This document shows positions 24,999 to 34,116 of a stretch of DNA of 35,906 nucleotides, piece by piece. The translations under genes were made by a program, and so were the position numbers. The stretch is from Clostridia bacterium (lineage in GTDB: Bacteria > Bacillota > Clostridia > Oscillospirales > CAG-382), in NCBI GenBank assembly GCA_017396825.1, contig JAFQKR010000096.1, positions 1-35,906 on the forward strand, read 5' to 3'. How positions within the stretch are numbered: the stretch's first letter is position 1; every line of letters begins with the position of its first letter. The notes beneath the pieces are model-generated. The model saw only the letters and a list, made by a program, of their open reading frames with translations. It made no database searches and had not been told where the DNA came from.

Positions 24999-27707
24999 AT
25001 GAAAAAAGAAATTACTAACAAGCCAACGGTTGACAAAATTAATATAGGCACAGGCTATTCCGCAGAGGAGGGCGGCTTTGCCCCTGCGGAGATGGAGGCC
25101 TTTGAGGTTGCCGCCTATTTCGGCACCGATATGGAAAAGGGTCTTACCAAGCAGAAGATACGCCGCACCCGCATGGAGGAGGGCTTTAATACCCTTCAGG
25201 CGGAGCACGACACCTCCTTTATCCACTGCCTTAAAAACCAGATAAAGGGGATCTGCCTGCCTCTTACCATAGTAAGTTTGCTTATAGCGGCGGCATTTGC
25301 TGACGGTAACGAGCTTTATACGCCCATGGCGGCTATCCTTGTGGCGGTCATGCTTCTCGGTGCCGCTGTTCATCGGTATTCCGCCTCGGTGCTTAATAAG
25401 TCCCAGCGGGATAATGCAATGCGGGCAACGGTTTTAAGAGACGGCAAGCTTGTGTCTGTAAGCAGTGTTTCCCTTGTTCCGGGTGACATAATCGAGCTTG
25501 AAAACGGAAGTATAGTTCCTGCCGATGCAAGGCTTTCGGAGGCAAACCATCTGATGGTGCTGGAAACCCCCGTTACGGGGATAAAGGAGTCCACCGTTAA
25601 GGATGCGGAATATATTGCCGAGTCCGAGGGCAGGGGCAGCTACAATATGGTATACGCAGGCACCGTAGTTACCTCGGGTAGGGCAAGGGCAATAGTTTGC
25701 CGAACGGGTAACAACTGCTATCTGTACCGCAAGGCGGGTAATGCCGAAAAGCAGCTTCCCGAAATGTATAGAAGGGCAGTTAAGGTAGGCAGTATCTTTA
25801 CCATTTCCGTTTCTGCCATTAGTTTTGCGCTGGTGGTTGCAGGGCTTTTCTTAGGCCGCCCCTTGGTGGATGCCTATATGCTTTGCATTTGCGCCGCCCT
25901 TTGCTGTATGCAAAGCACCGCGCTTGCCCTTGGCTTTGGGGGCTTTGCCGTAGGAATAAGGCGCATGCATAAAAACGGCGCAGTGCTAAGGCGCTTTTCC
26001 GCTGTAGATACCCTTTGCCTTACGGATAGCATCCTTTGCGATAAGGACGTGGCCTTCCCAATGAGCGAACTAAGGCCGAAAAGGGTATACATAAACAAAG
26101 ACTATTATCCCGTTAAGCCCGAAAGCAAGGAGCAGATAAGAAAAGTGCTTACCTACGCCCTTTTGTGCTCCGACCTTCGACGCACCAACTCACGTTCCGA
26201 CCTGGGAGAAGGCTTTACGGGTATGCCTGCAGACGTTTCCCTTGCAAGGGAGTGCGACCGCATCGGCATAAATATCGACGATTTCAGCAGCGAGTATTTC
26301 AGAATAGAGGCAGAATACGCCAAAAACGGTGAGATAAAGCAGGCGCTTTACCTTCATAACGACTCTAATCTGCTTATACTCCGTGGCAAGCCCGAGGAGA
26401 TATTGCCCCTTTGCGCGGGCTACGCTGCGGGCGGTACCAATAACCGTTTTGACGAATACTCCATGCGCCGTATGCAGCAGGCGGCAAAGGATATGGGCGA
26501 GGCGTCTCAGCACGTTATCGCCGTTGCCTCCGCCGTTTGTGACTGTGACAGTCTGCGTACCTCGGCAGTTGCCTATCGCCGTTTGGTGCTTAACGGCTTT
26601 ATAGGGCTTTATACCTCTTTAAAACTGGACTCTGCCAGCGCCGTTTACAAATGCGCCGCAGGTGGTATAGAAACGGTTATGCTATCGGGTGAGGCCTACG
26701 TTACCGCCGCAAGCATGGCAAAAAACGCGGGTATTATCCAAAGCGAAAAACAAATAATGGCGGCAGAACAACTTAAATTTGCCGACCGAGGACTGTATAT
26801 TGCAGACAGCGAGAATTACAAGCTGTACCTGCATTTGAGCGAGGAAGAATGGCTGGACGTTATGCGTATCCGTAGGGATAAAGGGCACACGGTTGCCGTG
26901 ACTGCCGAAAGCACCGACCGACTTCCTATGATGCACGAGGCAGACGCCAGCTTTGTGCCTGTTTCCACAGCGGCGGAAACAGTTAAGTACGCCGCAGACG
27001 TTTTGCTTTACAAAAGCGGGCTTAAAACGGTGGAGACGGTTTTGAGAGCGTCAAAGCTTACCTTTAGGCGCATCGTAGGCGCCCTTCGTCAGTTTGCAGT
27101 GGGTGCGGCGGCGGTTTTGACCTGCGCCGCGGCAGTGGTGCTTTTCGGGGCACACAGCCCTCTTCGTCTTCAGGATATAGTGATAGGCGGTTCGGTGTTT
27201 AACCTTGTGTTTGCCGCGGCGGCGGCCTTCTCTCCCGACCACCGAAAGCTTCTTGAGGATAAGGTGGATTACAAAAGCGCTACCCTCGGTATGCCCTTTG
27301 CCGCCCTTTACGGCGTTTCCTGCGGGGCTTGTCTTTTGGGTACAGATGCTTTTCTTACCCGTCTCGGCGGCGGCCCTTTAAGCAACAGTGCCGTTCTTCT
27401 TTCCGCTTTCGTCGTTATGCTGTTCTTTGGCCTGCTTTTCGGGCCGGAGCAAAAGCATTTTTACCGTTCCTCTGCCTTCAAAAGCTATACCGTGCCCTTG
27501 GCGGCGGTAATAGCGGCAGTGGCTATGGGCGTAATTCTTTTGGTTCCACGGCTGTCTGATGCCTTCGGGTTCAGGCTCCCCGGCTATAAACAGTGGCTTA
27601 CCGCGCTTCTTTTGCCCGTTGGCAATTTTGCCTTGTTCCAGGGCGGCCTTATGGTAAAGGAGCTTGCGGCAGAATACAGAAAAAATAAACAAAACAAGAA
27701 AGGATAA
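24999..27707 (+). CDS. P-type ATPase-like protein lacking catalytic motifs (pseudo-ATPase)
   Basis: A 902-residue protein with the full P2-type cation ATPase layout: N-terminal domain, helices at about 85-125 and 255-310, actuator domain, nucleotide and phosphorylation domains, and C-terminal helices from about 690. The catalytic signatures are degraded. TGES reads TGIKES (193-198), the DKTGTLT loop reads DKDVAFP (D348 retained), KGAPE reads RGKPE (462-466), MITGD reads MLSGE (561-565) and TGDGVNDAP reads TAESTDRLP (635-643). PEGLP in the fourth helix and the NLxTDGLPA ion-site helix are missing too. The frame is open and uses codons like its neighbours, so it is under selection as protein. 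Probably a regulatory or scaffolding membrane protein; ion transport is unlikely. Weak ribosome site, 25 bases after clpE. Confidence 0.82.
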   Translation: MKKEITNKPTVDKINIGTGYSAEEGGFAPAEMEAFEVAAYFGTDMEKGLTKQKIRRTRMEEGFNTLQAEHDTSFIHCLKNQIKGICLPLTIVSLLIAAAFADGNELYTPMAAILVAVMLLGAAVHRYSASVLNKSQRDNAMRATVLRDGKLVSVSSVSLVPGDIIELENGSIVPADARLSEANHLMVLETPVTGIKESTVKDAEYIAESEGRGSYNMVYAGTVVTSGRARAIVCRTGNNCYLYRKAGNAEKQLPEMYRRAVKVGSIFTISVSAISFALVVAGLFLGRPLVDAYMLCICAALCCMQSTALALGFGGFAVGIRRMHKNGAVLRRFSAVDTLCLTDSILCDKDVAFPMSELRPKRVYINKDYYPVKPESKEQIRKVLTYALLCSDLRRTNSRSDLGEGFTGMPADVSLARECDRIGINIDDFSSEYFRIEAEYAKNGEIKQALYLHNDSNLLILRGKPEEILPLCAGYAAGGTNNRFDEYSMRRMQQAAKDMGEASQHVIAVASAVCDCDSLRTSAVAYRRLVLNGFIGLYTSLKLDSASAVYKCAAGGIETVMLSGEAYVTAASMAKNAGIIQSEKQIMAAEQLKFADRGLYIADSENYKLYLHLSEEEWLDVMRIRRDKGHTVAVTAESTDRLPMMHEADASFVPVSTAAETVKYAADVLLYKSGLKTVETVLRASKLTFRRIVGALRQFAVGAAAVLTCAAAVVLFGAHSPLRLQDIVIGGSVFNLVFAAAAAFSPDHRKLLEDKVDYKSATLGMPFAALYGVSCGACLLGTDAFLTRLGGGPLSNSAVLLSAFVVMLFFGLLFGPEQKHFYRSSAFKSYTVPLAAVIAAVAMGVILLVPRLSDAFGFRLPGYKQWLTALLLPVGNFALFQGGLMVKELAAEYRKNKQNKKG

Positions 27708-27712
27708 CAGTT

Positions 27713-27904
27713 ATGACCTTTACAAAAGATTCTATTGTTGGCGACGTTCTTGACCAATGCCCCGAATGTGCACCCTTCTTCTTTGAGATAGGTATGCATT
27801 GTCTTGGCTGTCCTTGCTCCAGAAGCGAGACCATCGAGCAGGCTTGCGCGGCTCACGGTGCTGACGCCGATGCTTTGCTTAAGAAGATAAACGCAGTTAA
27901 GTAA
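27713..27904 (+). CDS. DUF1858 (hybrid-cluster-associated redox disulfide) protein
   Basis: A 63-residue protein of the DUF1858 family, known from hybrid-cluster-protein neighbourhoods and thought to act in redox chemistry. Cysteines are C16 and C19 (CPEC), C30, C33 and C35 (MHCLGCPC), the hallmark of the family, with the typical ending SETIEQACAAHG. No hybrid cluster protein gene is in the window. AAAGGA precedes the ATG and it follows the pseudo-ATPase after five bases. Confidence 0.9.
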   Translation: MTFTKDSIVGDVLDQCPECAPFFFEIGMHCLGCPCSRSETIEQACAAHGADADALLKKINAVK

Positions 27905-27918
27905 GGAAGTGATACATA

Positions 27919-28665
27919 GTGCTGTATACAGCGGTTTGGGCGCATAGAGGCGCCTCTGCCTACGCTCCCGAAAATACCATGTCGGCGTTTCTGTTGGCAT
28001 GCCGTCTGGGTGCAGACGGTATCGAGCTTGACGTGCACCTTACTGCCGATGGCGAGGTGGTGGTTTGTCACGACGCCAACATAAAGCGCACCTCTGACGG
28101 TAAGGGCGTTATAGAGGAAATGACCCTTGAGGAGCTTTACCGTTACGATTTTGGGTATCCCGACGTTTTCGGTACTCGTTTCAAGGGTGAGTATATCCCC
28201 ACTCTTAAAGAGGTCTACCGCGCGGTTTTGCCCTTTGGGGTGATAATAAACACCGAGCTTAAAAGGACCCGACCCGAAATAGTTAAGGCGGTTCTTCAGG
28301 TTGAGGAGGAATGCGGCGCCGCAGGCGCAGTGATCTATTCCTCTTTCGAGCACGATTACTTAAAGGAACTTAAGGCGCTTAACCCCGCTGCTCCCGTGGC
28401 GCCCCTTTACGGTACGGACGGCGCTTTTGTGGAGCTTGGCAAAAAGTTGAACGCCACCGCACTTCATCCTGCCTTTGGCGGCGTGCTTGCCGACACGGAG
28501 TACGTAAAAAAGGCTCACGATGCAGGGCTTAGAGTGCATCCCTATACACCTAACAGCATAGATGACCTTACCGACCTTGTAGAGGCGGGGGTTGACGCTG
28601 TTATAACCAACTATCCAGACCGAGCAATAGAAATAAGAAATAAAAAACTCAGGAGGTTCATCTAA
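27919..28665 (+). CDS. glpQ: Glycerophosphodiester phosphodiesterase
   Basis: Hydrolyses glycerophosphodiesters (phospholipid head groups) to glycerol 3-phosphate and an alcohol. The 248-residue TIM-barrel of the GDPD family has HRGA with H9 and R10, PENT, E36 and D38 in IELDVH, and H51 in VCHD, all needed for metal binding and catalysis. There is no signal peptide, so a cytosolic form (UgpQ/YqiK-like). The start is GTG at 27919, with AAGGAAGTGAT six or so bases upstream. The gene name is used in the family sense. It is followed after one base by mscL. Confidence 0.9.
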   Translation: MLYTAVWAHRGASAYAPENTMSAFLLACRLGADGIELDVHLTADGEVVVCHDANIKRTSDGKGVIEEMTLEELYRYDFGYPDVFGTRFKGEYIPTLKEVYRAVLPFGVIINTELKRTRPEIVKAVLQVEEECGAAGAVIYSSFEHDYLKELKALNPAAPVAPLYGTDGAFVELGKKLNATALHPAFGGVLADTEYVKKAHDAGLRVHPYTPNSIDDLTDLVEAGVDAVITNYPDRAIEIRNKKLRRFI

Positions 28666-28666
28666 G

Positions 28667-29164
28667 ATGGCAAAAGAAGGAAAGAAAGGCTTTTTTACTC
28701 AGTTTAAGGAATTCATAACCAAGGGCAACGTGCTTGATATGGCAGTTGGTGTTATCATCGGTAACTCCTTCAAAGCGATAGTAACCGCCCTTACCGACAA
28801 GATACTTATGCCCGTTATCACTTGGGTAGTAGGCGACAAGTCCCTTGATGAGCTTAAGTACGTTCTTAAGCCCGCAGTTCTTGACGAAGCAGGCGAGGTC
28901 GTTACAGCGGAAAACGCCATCCAATACGGTGTGTTTATCCAGTCTATAATTGACTTTTTGCTTGTTGCACTTGTGCTTTTCGTTATCATAAAGTCGGCTA
29001 TGTCATTCCACGACAAGCGCGAGGCTCTTATGAAGAAGCTTAAGAAGGAAGAAGAGGAGGCAGCAGAAGAAGCACCTGCAGCACCTGCTGAACCTACCAT
29101 CGAGGAAAAGAACGCAGAGGTTCTTAAGGAAATCCGCGACCTACTTGCAAACATGAAGAAATAA
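28667..29164 (+). CDS. mscL: Large-conductance mechanosensitive channel
   Basis: A membrane channel that opens on severe turgor and releases solutes during osmotic downshock; pentameric in most species. The 165 residues contain the N-terminal amphipathic helix, the first helix GNVLDMAVGVIIGNSFKAIV with the GxxxG-type pore pattern, a second helix at about 88-112, and a C-terminal bundle. The Glu/Ala-rich tail (about 125-145) is longer than in E. coli MscL (136 residues). AGGAGG lies in the end of glpQ, ten bases before the ATG. Last gene of the + strand run; followed by a terminator shared with dnaJ. Confidence 0.96.
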   Translation: MAKEGKKGFFTQFKEFITKGNVLDMAVGVIIGNSFKAIVTALTDKILMPVITWVVGDKSLDELKYVLKPAVLDEAGEVVTAENAIQYGVFIQSIIDFLLVALVLFVIIKSAMSFHDKREALMKKLKKEEEEAAEEAPAAPAEPTIEEKNAEVLKEIRDLLANMKK

Positions 29165-29184
29165 GTCTGTAAAAAGGCTGAAAC

Positions 29185-29222
29185 AAAGAACGCTGAGTCA
29201 TTCGACTCAGCGTTCTTTTATC
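29185..29222. terminator. Bidirectional terminator between mscL and dnaJ
   Basis: A 15-bp perfect stem (29185-29199 with 29204-29218, loop ATTC). On + it is followed by TATCTTTATTTCTTTTT, on - the stem ends in CTTTGTTTCAG. It serves both converging transcripts. Confidence 0.88.
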
Positions 29223-29223
29223 T

Positions 29224-30357
29224 TTATTTCTTTTTAAATAGGTCAAAAAACTTTTTCTTTTTTGCGTAGTTTTTGTTGTCGGTGCCTTCTTCAAACTTGC
29301 GAAGAAGTTCCTTTTGCTTGGAGGACAGATTCTTGGGTATTTCCACCACCACGGTAACACGCATATCGCCCCTTACCTTGGGGTTGTTAAGGAAAGGAAT
29401 ACCCTTGCCGCGGAGAGAAAACACCGTGTCTGTCTGGGTACCCTCCGGTATGCTGAACTCAATAGTGCCGCCTTCAAGGCTGGGCACCGTTAGTTTCGCG
29501 CCAAGAGTTGCGTCCACAAAGGAGATTGGAAGCTCTATGTGAAGCAAGGTTCCCTCTCTCTCAAACAGACGGTGAGGACGAACGCCAACCGTAACGAAAA
29601 GGTTACCTGCGGGGCCGCCTCTTTCACCGGCGTTGCCTTGACCGCGTAACTGAATACGCTCTCCGTTGTCGATGCCTGCGGGTATAGTTACCTCCAGCTT
29701 CTTAAGCTTTTTAACAGTACCTTTACCGCCGCAGGTCTTGCAGGGGTTCTTGATGACTCTGCCCTGACCCTTACAGTAGGGACAGGTCTGATTGACCTGC
29801 ATGGAGCCAAAGCCTATGTTCTTAGTAACCACTATCGTGCCTCTGCCGCCGCAGTGAGAGCAGGTGGTAACGTCGTTGAGGTTTTCTGCGCCCTTGCCAC
29901 CGCATTTATCGCATGCCTCGGTGTGTGTAAATTCTATGTCTTTTTTACAGCCAAAGGCGGCCTCCTCAAAGTCCACCGTAAGTCTGTATGCCAGGTCTTC
30001 GCCGCGGATGGGTCCGTTCTGGGTGCGACCGCCACCGCCGCCAAAGCCTCCGCCGAAGAAGCTGCCGAATATATCTCCAAAGTCAAAGCCGCCAAAACCG
30101 CCGCCAAAGCCGCCTGCGCCTGAAGAGGGGTCGAAGGCATCGTGTCCGTAGCGGTCGTACTGGGCTCTCTTTTCGTCGTCGGAAAGTATGGCATAGGCCT
30201 CGTTAACCTCCTTGAACTTAGCCTCTGCCTCTTTATTGCCGGGATTCATATCGGGGTGATATTTTTTTGCAAGCTTTTTATAAGCCTTTTTTATATCATC
30301 GTTCGACGCATCCTTCGCGATCTCCAACACATCGTAGAAATCTCGCTTGTCCGCCAC
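29224..30357 (-). CDS. dnaJ: Chaperone DnaJ (Hsp40)
   Basis: Co-chaperone that delivers unfolded protein to DnaK and stimulates its ATPase. The 377 residues include the J domain with HPD at 34-36, a Gly/Phe-rich linker (about 75-110), four zinc-binding CxxCxGxG repeats ([32 protein letters not shown]) and the C-terminal substrate-binding domain. The start is GTG at 30357, six bases after AAAGGAGGGG. It is the last gene of the heat-shock operon, separated from dnaK by 84 bases that hold a stable hairpin. Confidence 0.97.
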   Translation of the reverse strand: MADKRDFYDVLEIAKDASNDDIKKAYKKLAKKYHPDMNPGNKEAEAKFKEVNEAYAILSDDEKRAQYDRYGHDAFDPSSGAGGFGGGFGGFDFGDIFGSFFGGGFGGGGGRTQNGPIRGEDLAYRLTVDFEEAAFGCKKDIEFTHTEACDKCGGKGAENLNDVTTCSHCGGRGTIVVTKNIGFGSMQVNQTCPYCKGQGRVIKNPCKTCGGKGTVKKLKKLEVTIPAGIDNGERIQLRGQGNAGERGGPAGNLFVTVGVRPHRLFEREGTLLHIELPISFVDATLGAKLTVPSLEGGTIEFSIPEGTQTDTVFSLRGKGIPFLNNPKVRGDMRVTVVVEIPKNLSSKQKELLRKFEEGTDNKNYAKKKKFFDLFKKK

Positions 30358-30394
30358 CGATATCCCCTCCTTTCAAAATGTGCTATACCCCCGT

Positions 30395-30424
30395 ACTGCC
30401 GCAGAGGTTTTCCCCTGCGGCAGT
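30395..30424 (-). other. Stable hairpin in the dnaK-dnaJ spacer
   Basis: Arms 30395-30407 and 30412-30424 pair over ten G/C-rich bases, then an A-C mismatch and two more pairs, with a four-base loop. Read on the minus strand no T-tract follows, so it is not an ordinary terminator. A role in mRNA processing or stability is inference. Confidence 0.6.
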
Positions 30425-30441
30425 CGGTCTTATAATTGCCT

Positions 30442-32259
30442 TTAGTTGTTTTCGGTAAAATCTGCGTCGTAAACGCCGTCGCTGTTGGGAGCGCCACCGG
30501 CAGGGCCCTGCTCGCCGCCGTTAGGAGCAGCCTGAGCGTAAAGCTTTTCGGAAAGCTTGTAGAAGGTCTGTCTGAGAGCCTCGGTGTCTGCCTTGATAGC
30601 CTCAAGGTCGCCGCCTTTAACGGTTTCCTTAAGTTTTGCAATAGCCTCGGTAACGGGCTGGGTATCAGCCTCGCTTACCTTGCCTGCTACGTCTGCAAGG
30701 GCCTTTTCGGATTGGAATATAAGTGCGTCAGCCTCGTTCTTTATCTCAACTGCTTCCTTCTGCTTCTTGTCCTCTGCCGCATACATCTCTGCGTCTCTTA
30801 CAGCGCGGTCGATATCTTCCTTGGACATGTTGGTGGAAGAAGTGATGGTGATATGCTGTTCCTTGCCGGTGCCCTTGTCCTTTGCGGTAACGTTAACTAT
30901 ACCGTTAGCGTCGATGTCAAAGATAACCTCTATCTGAGGAATGCCTCTGGGAGCAGGTGCGATACCGTCAAGGGAGAAACGGCCGAGGGTGGTGTTGCCT
31001 GCTGCCATTTCACGCTCGCCCTGAAGAACGTGTATCTCAACGGAGGGCTGGTTGTCAGCCGCAGTGGAGAATACCTGACTCTTCTGAACGGGTATGGTGG
31101 TGTTTCTGTCGATTATTTTTGTAAACACGCCGCCAAGAGTCTCAATACCCAAGGAAAGGGGAGTAACGTCGAGAAGGAGAAGGTCCTTGACCTCGCCGCC
31201 GAGAACGCCCGCCTGAATAGCGGCGCCGATAGCAACGCACTCGTCGGGGTTGATGCCCTTAAAGGGTTCCTTTCCGATGAAGCGCTTGATTGCTTCCTGA
31301 ACAGCGGGGATTCTGGTAGAGCCGCCAACGAGAAGAACCTTGTCTATCTGGGAAGCGGAAAGACCTGCATCAGCCATAGCCTGCTTAACGGGGGTGATGG
31401 TTGCTTCTACAAGGTCAGCGGTAAGGCTGTCGAATACTGCACGGGTAAGTGTCTTTTCAAAGTGCTTGGGGCCGGTAGCGTCTGCGGTGATATAAGGAAG
31501 ATTGATGTTGGTGCTTGCCACACTGGAAAGCTCGATCTTTGCCTTTTCAGCCGCTTCCATAAGGCGGTTAAGAGCAATACGGTCGTTTCTGAGGTCGATG
31601 CCGGATTCCGCCTTAAAGTTGTCAATGATCCAAGTGATGATCTTTTCGTCAAAGTCGTCGCCGCCGAGACGGTTGTTACCCTTGGTTGCAAGAACCTCGA
31701 ATACGCCGTCGCTTATCTCAAGAATAGATACGTCGAAGGTGCCGCCGCCAAGGTCGAATATCATAACCTTCTGGTCGATGTCCTTGTCAAGGCCGTATGC
31801 TAACGCCGCCGCGGTGGGCTCGTTGATGATACGCATAACCTCAAGACCTGCTATCTTACCTGCATCCTTTGTTGCCTGACGCTGTGCGTCGGAGAAGTAT
31901 GCGGGAACGGTAATAACCGCCTTGGAAACGGTGGTGCCGAGGTAGCTTTCAGCGTCAGCCTTAAGCTTTTGAAGAATCATTGCGGAAAGTTCTTGGGGAG
32001 TATAGTTCTTGCCGTTAAGAGGAACCTTTCTTGCAGTACCCATATCTCTCTTAATGGAAACAACGGTGCCGTCGGGGTTGGTTATAGCCTGTCTCTTAGC
32101 GGCCTGGCCAACCATTCTTTCGCCGGTCTTGGAGAAAGCGATAACGGAAGGAGTTGTGCGTTCACCCTCCTTGTTGTTGATTACAACGGGCTCGCCGCCT
32201 TCAAAAACTGCCACGCAGGAGTTCGTTGTACCAAGGTCAATACCAATAATTTTAGACAT
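30442..32259 (-). CDS. dnaK: Chaperone DnaK (Hsp70)
   Basis: The main Hsp70 chaperone. The 605 residues begin with [22 protein letters not shown] ATPase phosphate-1 region, include [15 protein letters not shown] and [13 protein letters not shown] of the ATPase domain, the interdomain linker [15 protein letters not shown] and a substrate-binding domain; the tail is rich in Gly and Pro, ending DADFTENN. Slightly shorter than E. coli DnaK (638) because it lacks part of the nucleotide-domain insertion, as usual in Gram-positives. GGAGGT precedes the ATG. The spacer to grpE is 35 bases. Confidence 0.98.
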   Translation of the reverse strand: MSKIIGIDLGTTNSCVAVFEGGEPVVINNKEGERTTPSVIAFSKTGERMVGQAAKRQAITNPDGTVVSIKRDMGTARKVPLNGKNYTPQELSAMILQKLKADAESYLGTTVSKAVITVPAYFSDAQRQATKDAGKIAGLEVMRIINEPTAAALAYGLDKDIDQKVMIFDLGGGTFDVSILEISDGVFEVLATKGNNRLGGDDFDEKIITWIIDNFKAESGIDLRNDRIALNRLMEAAEKAKIELSSVASTNINLPYITADATGPKHFEKTLTRAVFDSLTADLVEATITPVKQAMADAGLSASQIDKVLLVGGSTRIPAVQEAIKRFIGKEPFKGINPDECVAIGAAIQAGVLGGEVKDLLLLDVTPLSLGIETLGGVFTKIIDRNTTIPVQKSQVFSTAADNQPSVEIHVLQGEREMAAGNTTLGRFSLDGIAPAPRGIPQIEVIFDIDANGIVNVTAKDKGTGKEQHITITSSTNMSKEDIDRAVRDAEMYAAEDKKQKEAVEIKNEADALIFQSEKALADVAGKVSEADTQPVTEAIAKLKETVKGGDLEAIKADTEALRQTFYKLSEKLYAQAAPNGGEQGPAGGAPNSDGVYDADFTENN

Positions 32260-32294
32260 AATAAATACCTCCGTATATAGTAAAATTTTTTAAA

Positions 32295-32852
32295 CTAGTT
32301 AACTACCTTCACAAGGGCGTATCTTATAACCTTATCCCCCATGCGGTATCCCTTTTGCAAGGTGGCGGAAACAGTGTTTTCGGGGCTGTTTTCGTCATCC
32401 TCATGCATTATAGCGTTGTGCAGCGCCGGGTCGAACTGCTCGCCGTCGGAGGGGATCTCCTCCACCTTAAGCTTTGCAAGAACCTCCTCCGTCTGCTTCT
32501 TCATCATAAGTATACCCCTCCCAAGCTCGCTGTCGTCGGTGGCATACACCACTGCGCGGTCAAGGTTATCAATTATGGGGAGAAGCGCGGTCACTGCGTC
32601 GGCAAACGCATCTGTATAAAGCACCTCGCGTTCCTTTCCGGTACGCTTGCGGTAGTTGTCGTATTCAGCGGCAAGACGCAGATACTTGTCGTTGGCCTCT
32701 GCGGCGCTGTCCTCTGCCTTCTTTGCCCTTGCCTCCGCCTCTAAAAGCTTTGCTTTAAGCGCGGTATCGGTCTCCGCCTCTGCCGTTTCCTTTTCGGGGG
32801 CGGTGTTTTCTGTTTCTTCGGTTTCGATCTTTTTCTTTTTAGTGTTGCTCAT
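32295..32852 (-). CDS. grpE: Nucleotide exchange factor GrpE
   Basis: Releases ADP from DnaK. The 185 residues have an acidic Glu/Ala-rich N-terminal tail (about 1-40), a long coiled-coil helix (about 35-85) and the C-terminal beta domain with the family signature ALHNAIMHEDDE and MGDKVIRYALVKVV. The ATG lies 14 bases inside hrcA's 3' end, with GGAAGGAAG upstream, so it is translated together with hrcA. Confidence 0.95.
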   Translation of the reverse strand: MSNTKKKKIETEETENTAPEKETAEAETDTALKAKLLEAEARAKKAEDSAAEANDKYLRLAAEYDNYRKRTGKEREVLYTDAFADAVTALLPIIDNLDRAVVYATDDSELGRGILMMKKQTEEVLAKLKVEEIPSDGEQFDPALHNAIMHEDDENSPENTVSATLQKGYRMGDKVIRYALVKVVN

Positions 32853-33882
32853 CTTGCTTCCTTCCTTCGCCGGTGCCGTTAAGGCCGTCTATAAGACCGG
32901 AGGCGAAATATTCCAGATTTGCTATTACTTTTTTATAATCCATTCGCTTGGGGCCGATAACGCCGATGGCGCCTACGGTCTGCCCCTCTACCGTTATGGG
33001 GTAAAAGACCACGCTTGCGTCTTCGGGCGTAAGTCCCTCGCCGGACATCACTATGTTAGGTCTGCCGGGCATCCCCTCGGTAAGCCGGTTAACAAGAGCG
33101 TGCTTCTGCTCAAGGATCTCAAGCACCCCCTTGGCCTTGCTTACGTCATAAAACTCGGGATAGCTGAGTAGTTTGGTAAGCCCCTGCACCTGAACGTCCT
33201 CCTCTGTGCCGGTGCCCAGAAGGTCGTTTATTCCTCTCAAGGCAGAGGTTACAAGATGGGTTGCATCTCCTGCTGCCGCCTCTGTGTCAAGTATGACGTT
33301 CAGGTTTATTTCGCTAGCGGTAAGTCCTGTCAAAGCGCCGTTAAGTGCTGCCGACAAAGTCTTAAGCTGCTCCTCGGTACAGTGGGGCACGTTAACGGTC
33401 TTTGTCTTAACCTTTCCGCCGCTGCATCTTATTATAAGCAAATAACTGCTGTCGTCAATGTGTACCGCTTTGATCCTCTCTATACGTTCCGCAGGCGGCT
33501 TCAACACCGATATAGCTGTATAGTTAGTCAAGTGAGATACGGCGCGCGCCGCCTCTGAAAGCAGCTTGCCAAACTCACCTACTTTAAAATCAAGCAGTTC
33601 GTTAAGCACGCTAAGCTCCTCAAGCGAAAGCTTGTAATCCTCCATAAGGCCTTCTATATAAGTGCGGATACCTTTAGTGGTGGGAATACGGCCTGCAGAG
33701 GAGTGGGGCTGATAAAGATATCCCATGTCCTCAAGTGCGCTCATCTCGTTACGTATGGTAGCGCTTGAAAGGGTGTCGGGAATGTGGCCGCTGATGTACT
33801 TGGAGCCAACGGGATCGCCGCTTCGGATGTATTCGTCAACTATGGATTTGAGTATTCGCTTCTTGCGCTCGGTAAGTTCCAA
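32839..33882 (-). CDS. hrcA: Heat-inducible transcription repressor HrcA
   Basis: Binds CIRCE operators and represses chaperone operons until heat stress titrates GroEL away. The 347 residues include the N-terminal winged helix (ILKSIVDEYIRSGDPVGSK split here before YISG), the SSATIRNEM recognition segment, and the C-terminal dimer and GAF-like domains. The start is TTG at 33882 (ELTERKKRIL), nine bases after GGAGG; the longer in-frame TTG at 33891 touches that site and is rejected. First gene of the operon, under the CIRCE-like repeat at 33912, so it should repress itself. Confidence 0.95.
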   Translation of the reverse strand: MELTERKKRILKSIVDEYIRSGDPVGSKYISGHIPDTLSSATIRNEMSALEDMGYLYQPHSSAGRIPTTKGIRTYIEGLMEDYKLSLEELSVLNELLDFKVGEFGKLLSEAARAVSHLTNYTAISVLKPPAERIERIKAVHIDDSSYLLIIRCSGGKVKTKTVNVPHCTEEQLKTLSAALNGALTGLTASEINLNVILDTEAAAGDATHLVTSALRGINDLLGTGTEEDVQVQGLTKLLSYPEFYDVSKAKGVLEILEQKHALVNRLTEGMPGRPNIVMSGEGLTPEDASVVFYPITVEGQTVGAIGVIGPKRMDYKKVIANLEYFASGLIDGLNGTGEGRKQDEQH

Positions 33883-33911
33883 ACACTCCAACCTCCCTAT
33901 CTGCTTGAATT

Positions 33912-33942
33912 TGTTAGCACTCGGTTGAGGTGTCTGCTAACA
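33912..33942. promoter_or_regulatory. CIRCE-like HrcA operator
   Basis: TTAGCACTC (33914-33922), nine-base spacer, GTCTGCTAA (33932-33940). The left half equals the CIRCE consensus; the right half has two mismatches to GAGTGCTAA. The outer TGTTAGCA/TGCTAACA arms (33912-33919, 33935-33942) are perfect inverted repeats. It covers the expected start site of the hrcA promoter. Confidence 0.85.
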
Positions 33943-33948
33943 CTTATG

Positions 33949-33976
33949 ATTATACACAGTTTTTTTCTGTTGTCAA
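33949..33976 (-). promoter_or_regulatory. Promoter of the hrcA-grpE-dnaK-dnaJ operon
   Basis: On the minus strand TTGACA (33971-33976), 16-base spacer, TATAAT (33949-33954): both boxes are full consensus. The start point falls in the CIRCE-like repeat. Confidence 0.9.
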
Positions 33977-34081
33977 TAGGTTTGCGACTGCTAATTTGTT
34001 AATATTTTGTGAACAGAAGTTGAATGTCGACTAAAAAAGTCAGCAAATGGCGAAGAAAAGTGCCAAAATAGCCAAAGACTG

Positions 34082-34110
34082 TTGACAGCGTCGTCGGATT
34101 GTGCTACAAT
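34082..34110 (+). promoter_or_regulatory. Promoter of the folT-folC operon
   Basis: TTGACA (34082-34087), 17-base spacer, TACAAT (34105-34110). Transcription should begin at about the first base of the riboswitch (34117). The 105 bases between this and the hrcA promoter (33977-34081) are AT-rich and show no gene. Confidence 0.88.
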
Positions 34111-34116
34111 GGCGGT

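Noticed and set aside
30395..30424. Terminator between dnaK and dnaJ
   Set aside because: The hairpin is stable but no T-tract follows on the transcribed strand; kept as a possible processing element instead.
30436..31803. 455-codon + strand frame over dnaK
   Set aside because: Antisense shadow of dnaK; no independent promoter, ribosome site or family.
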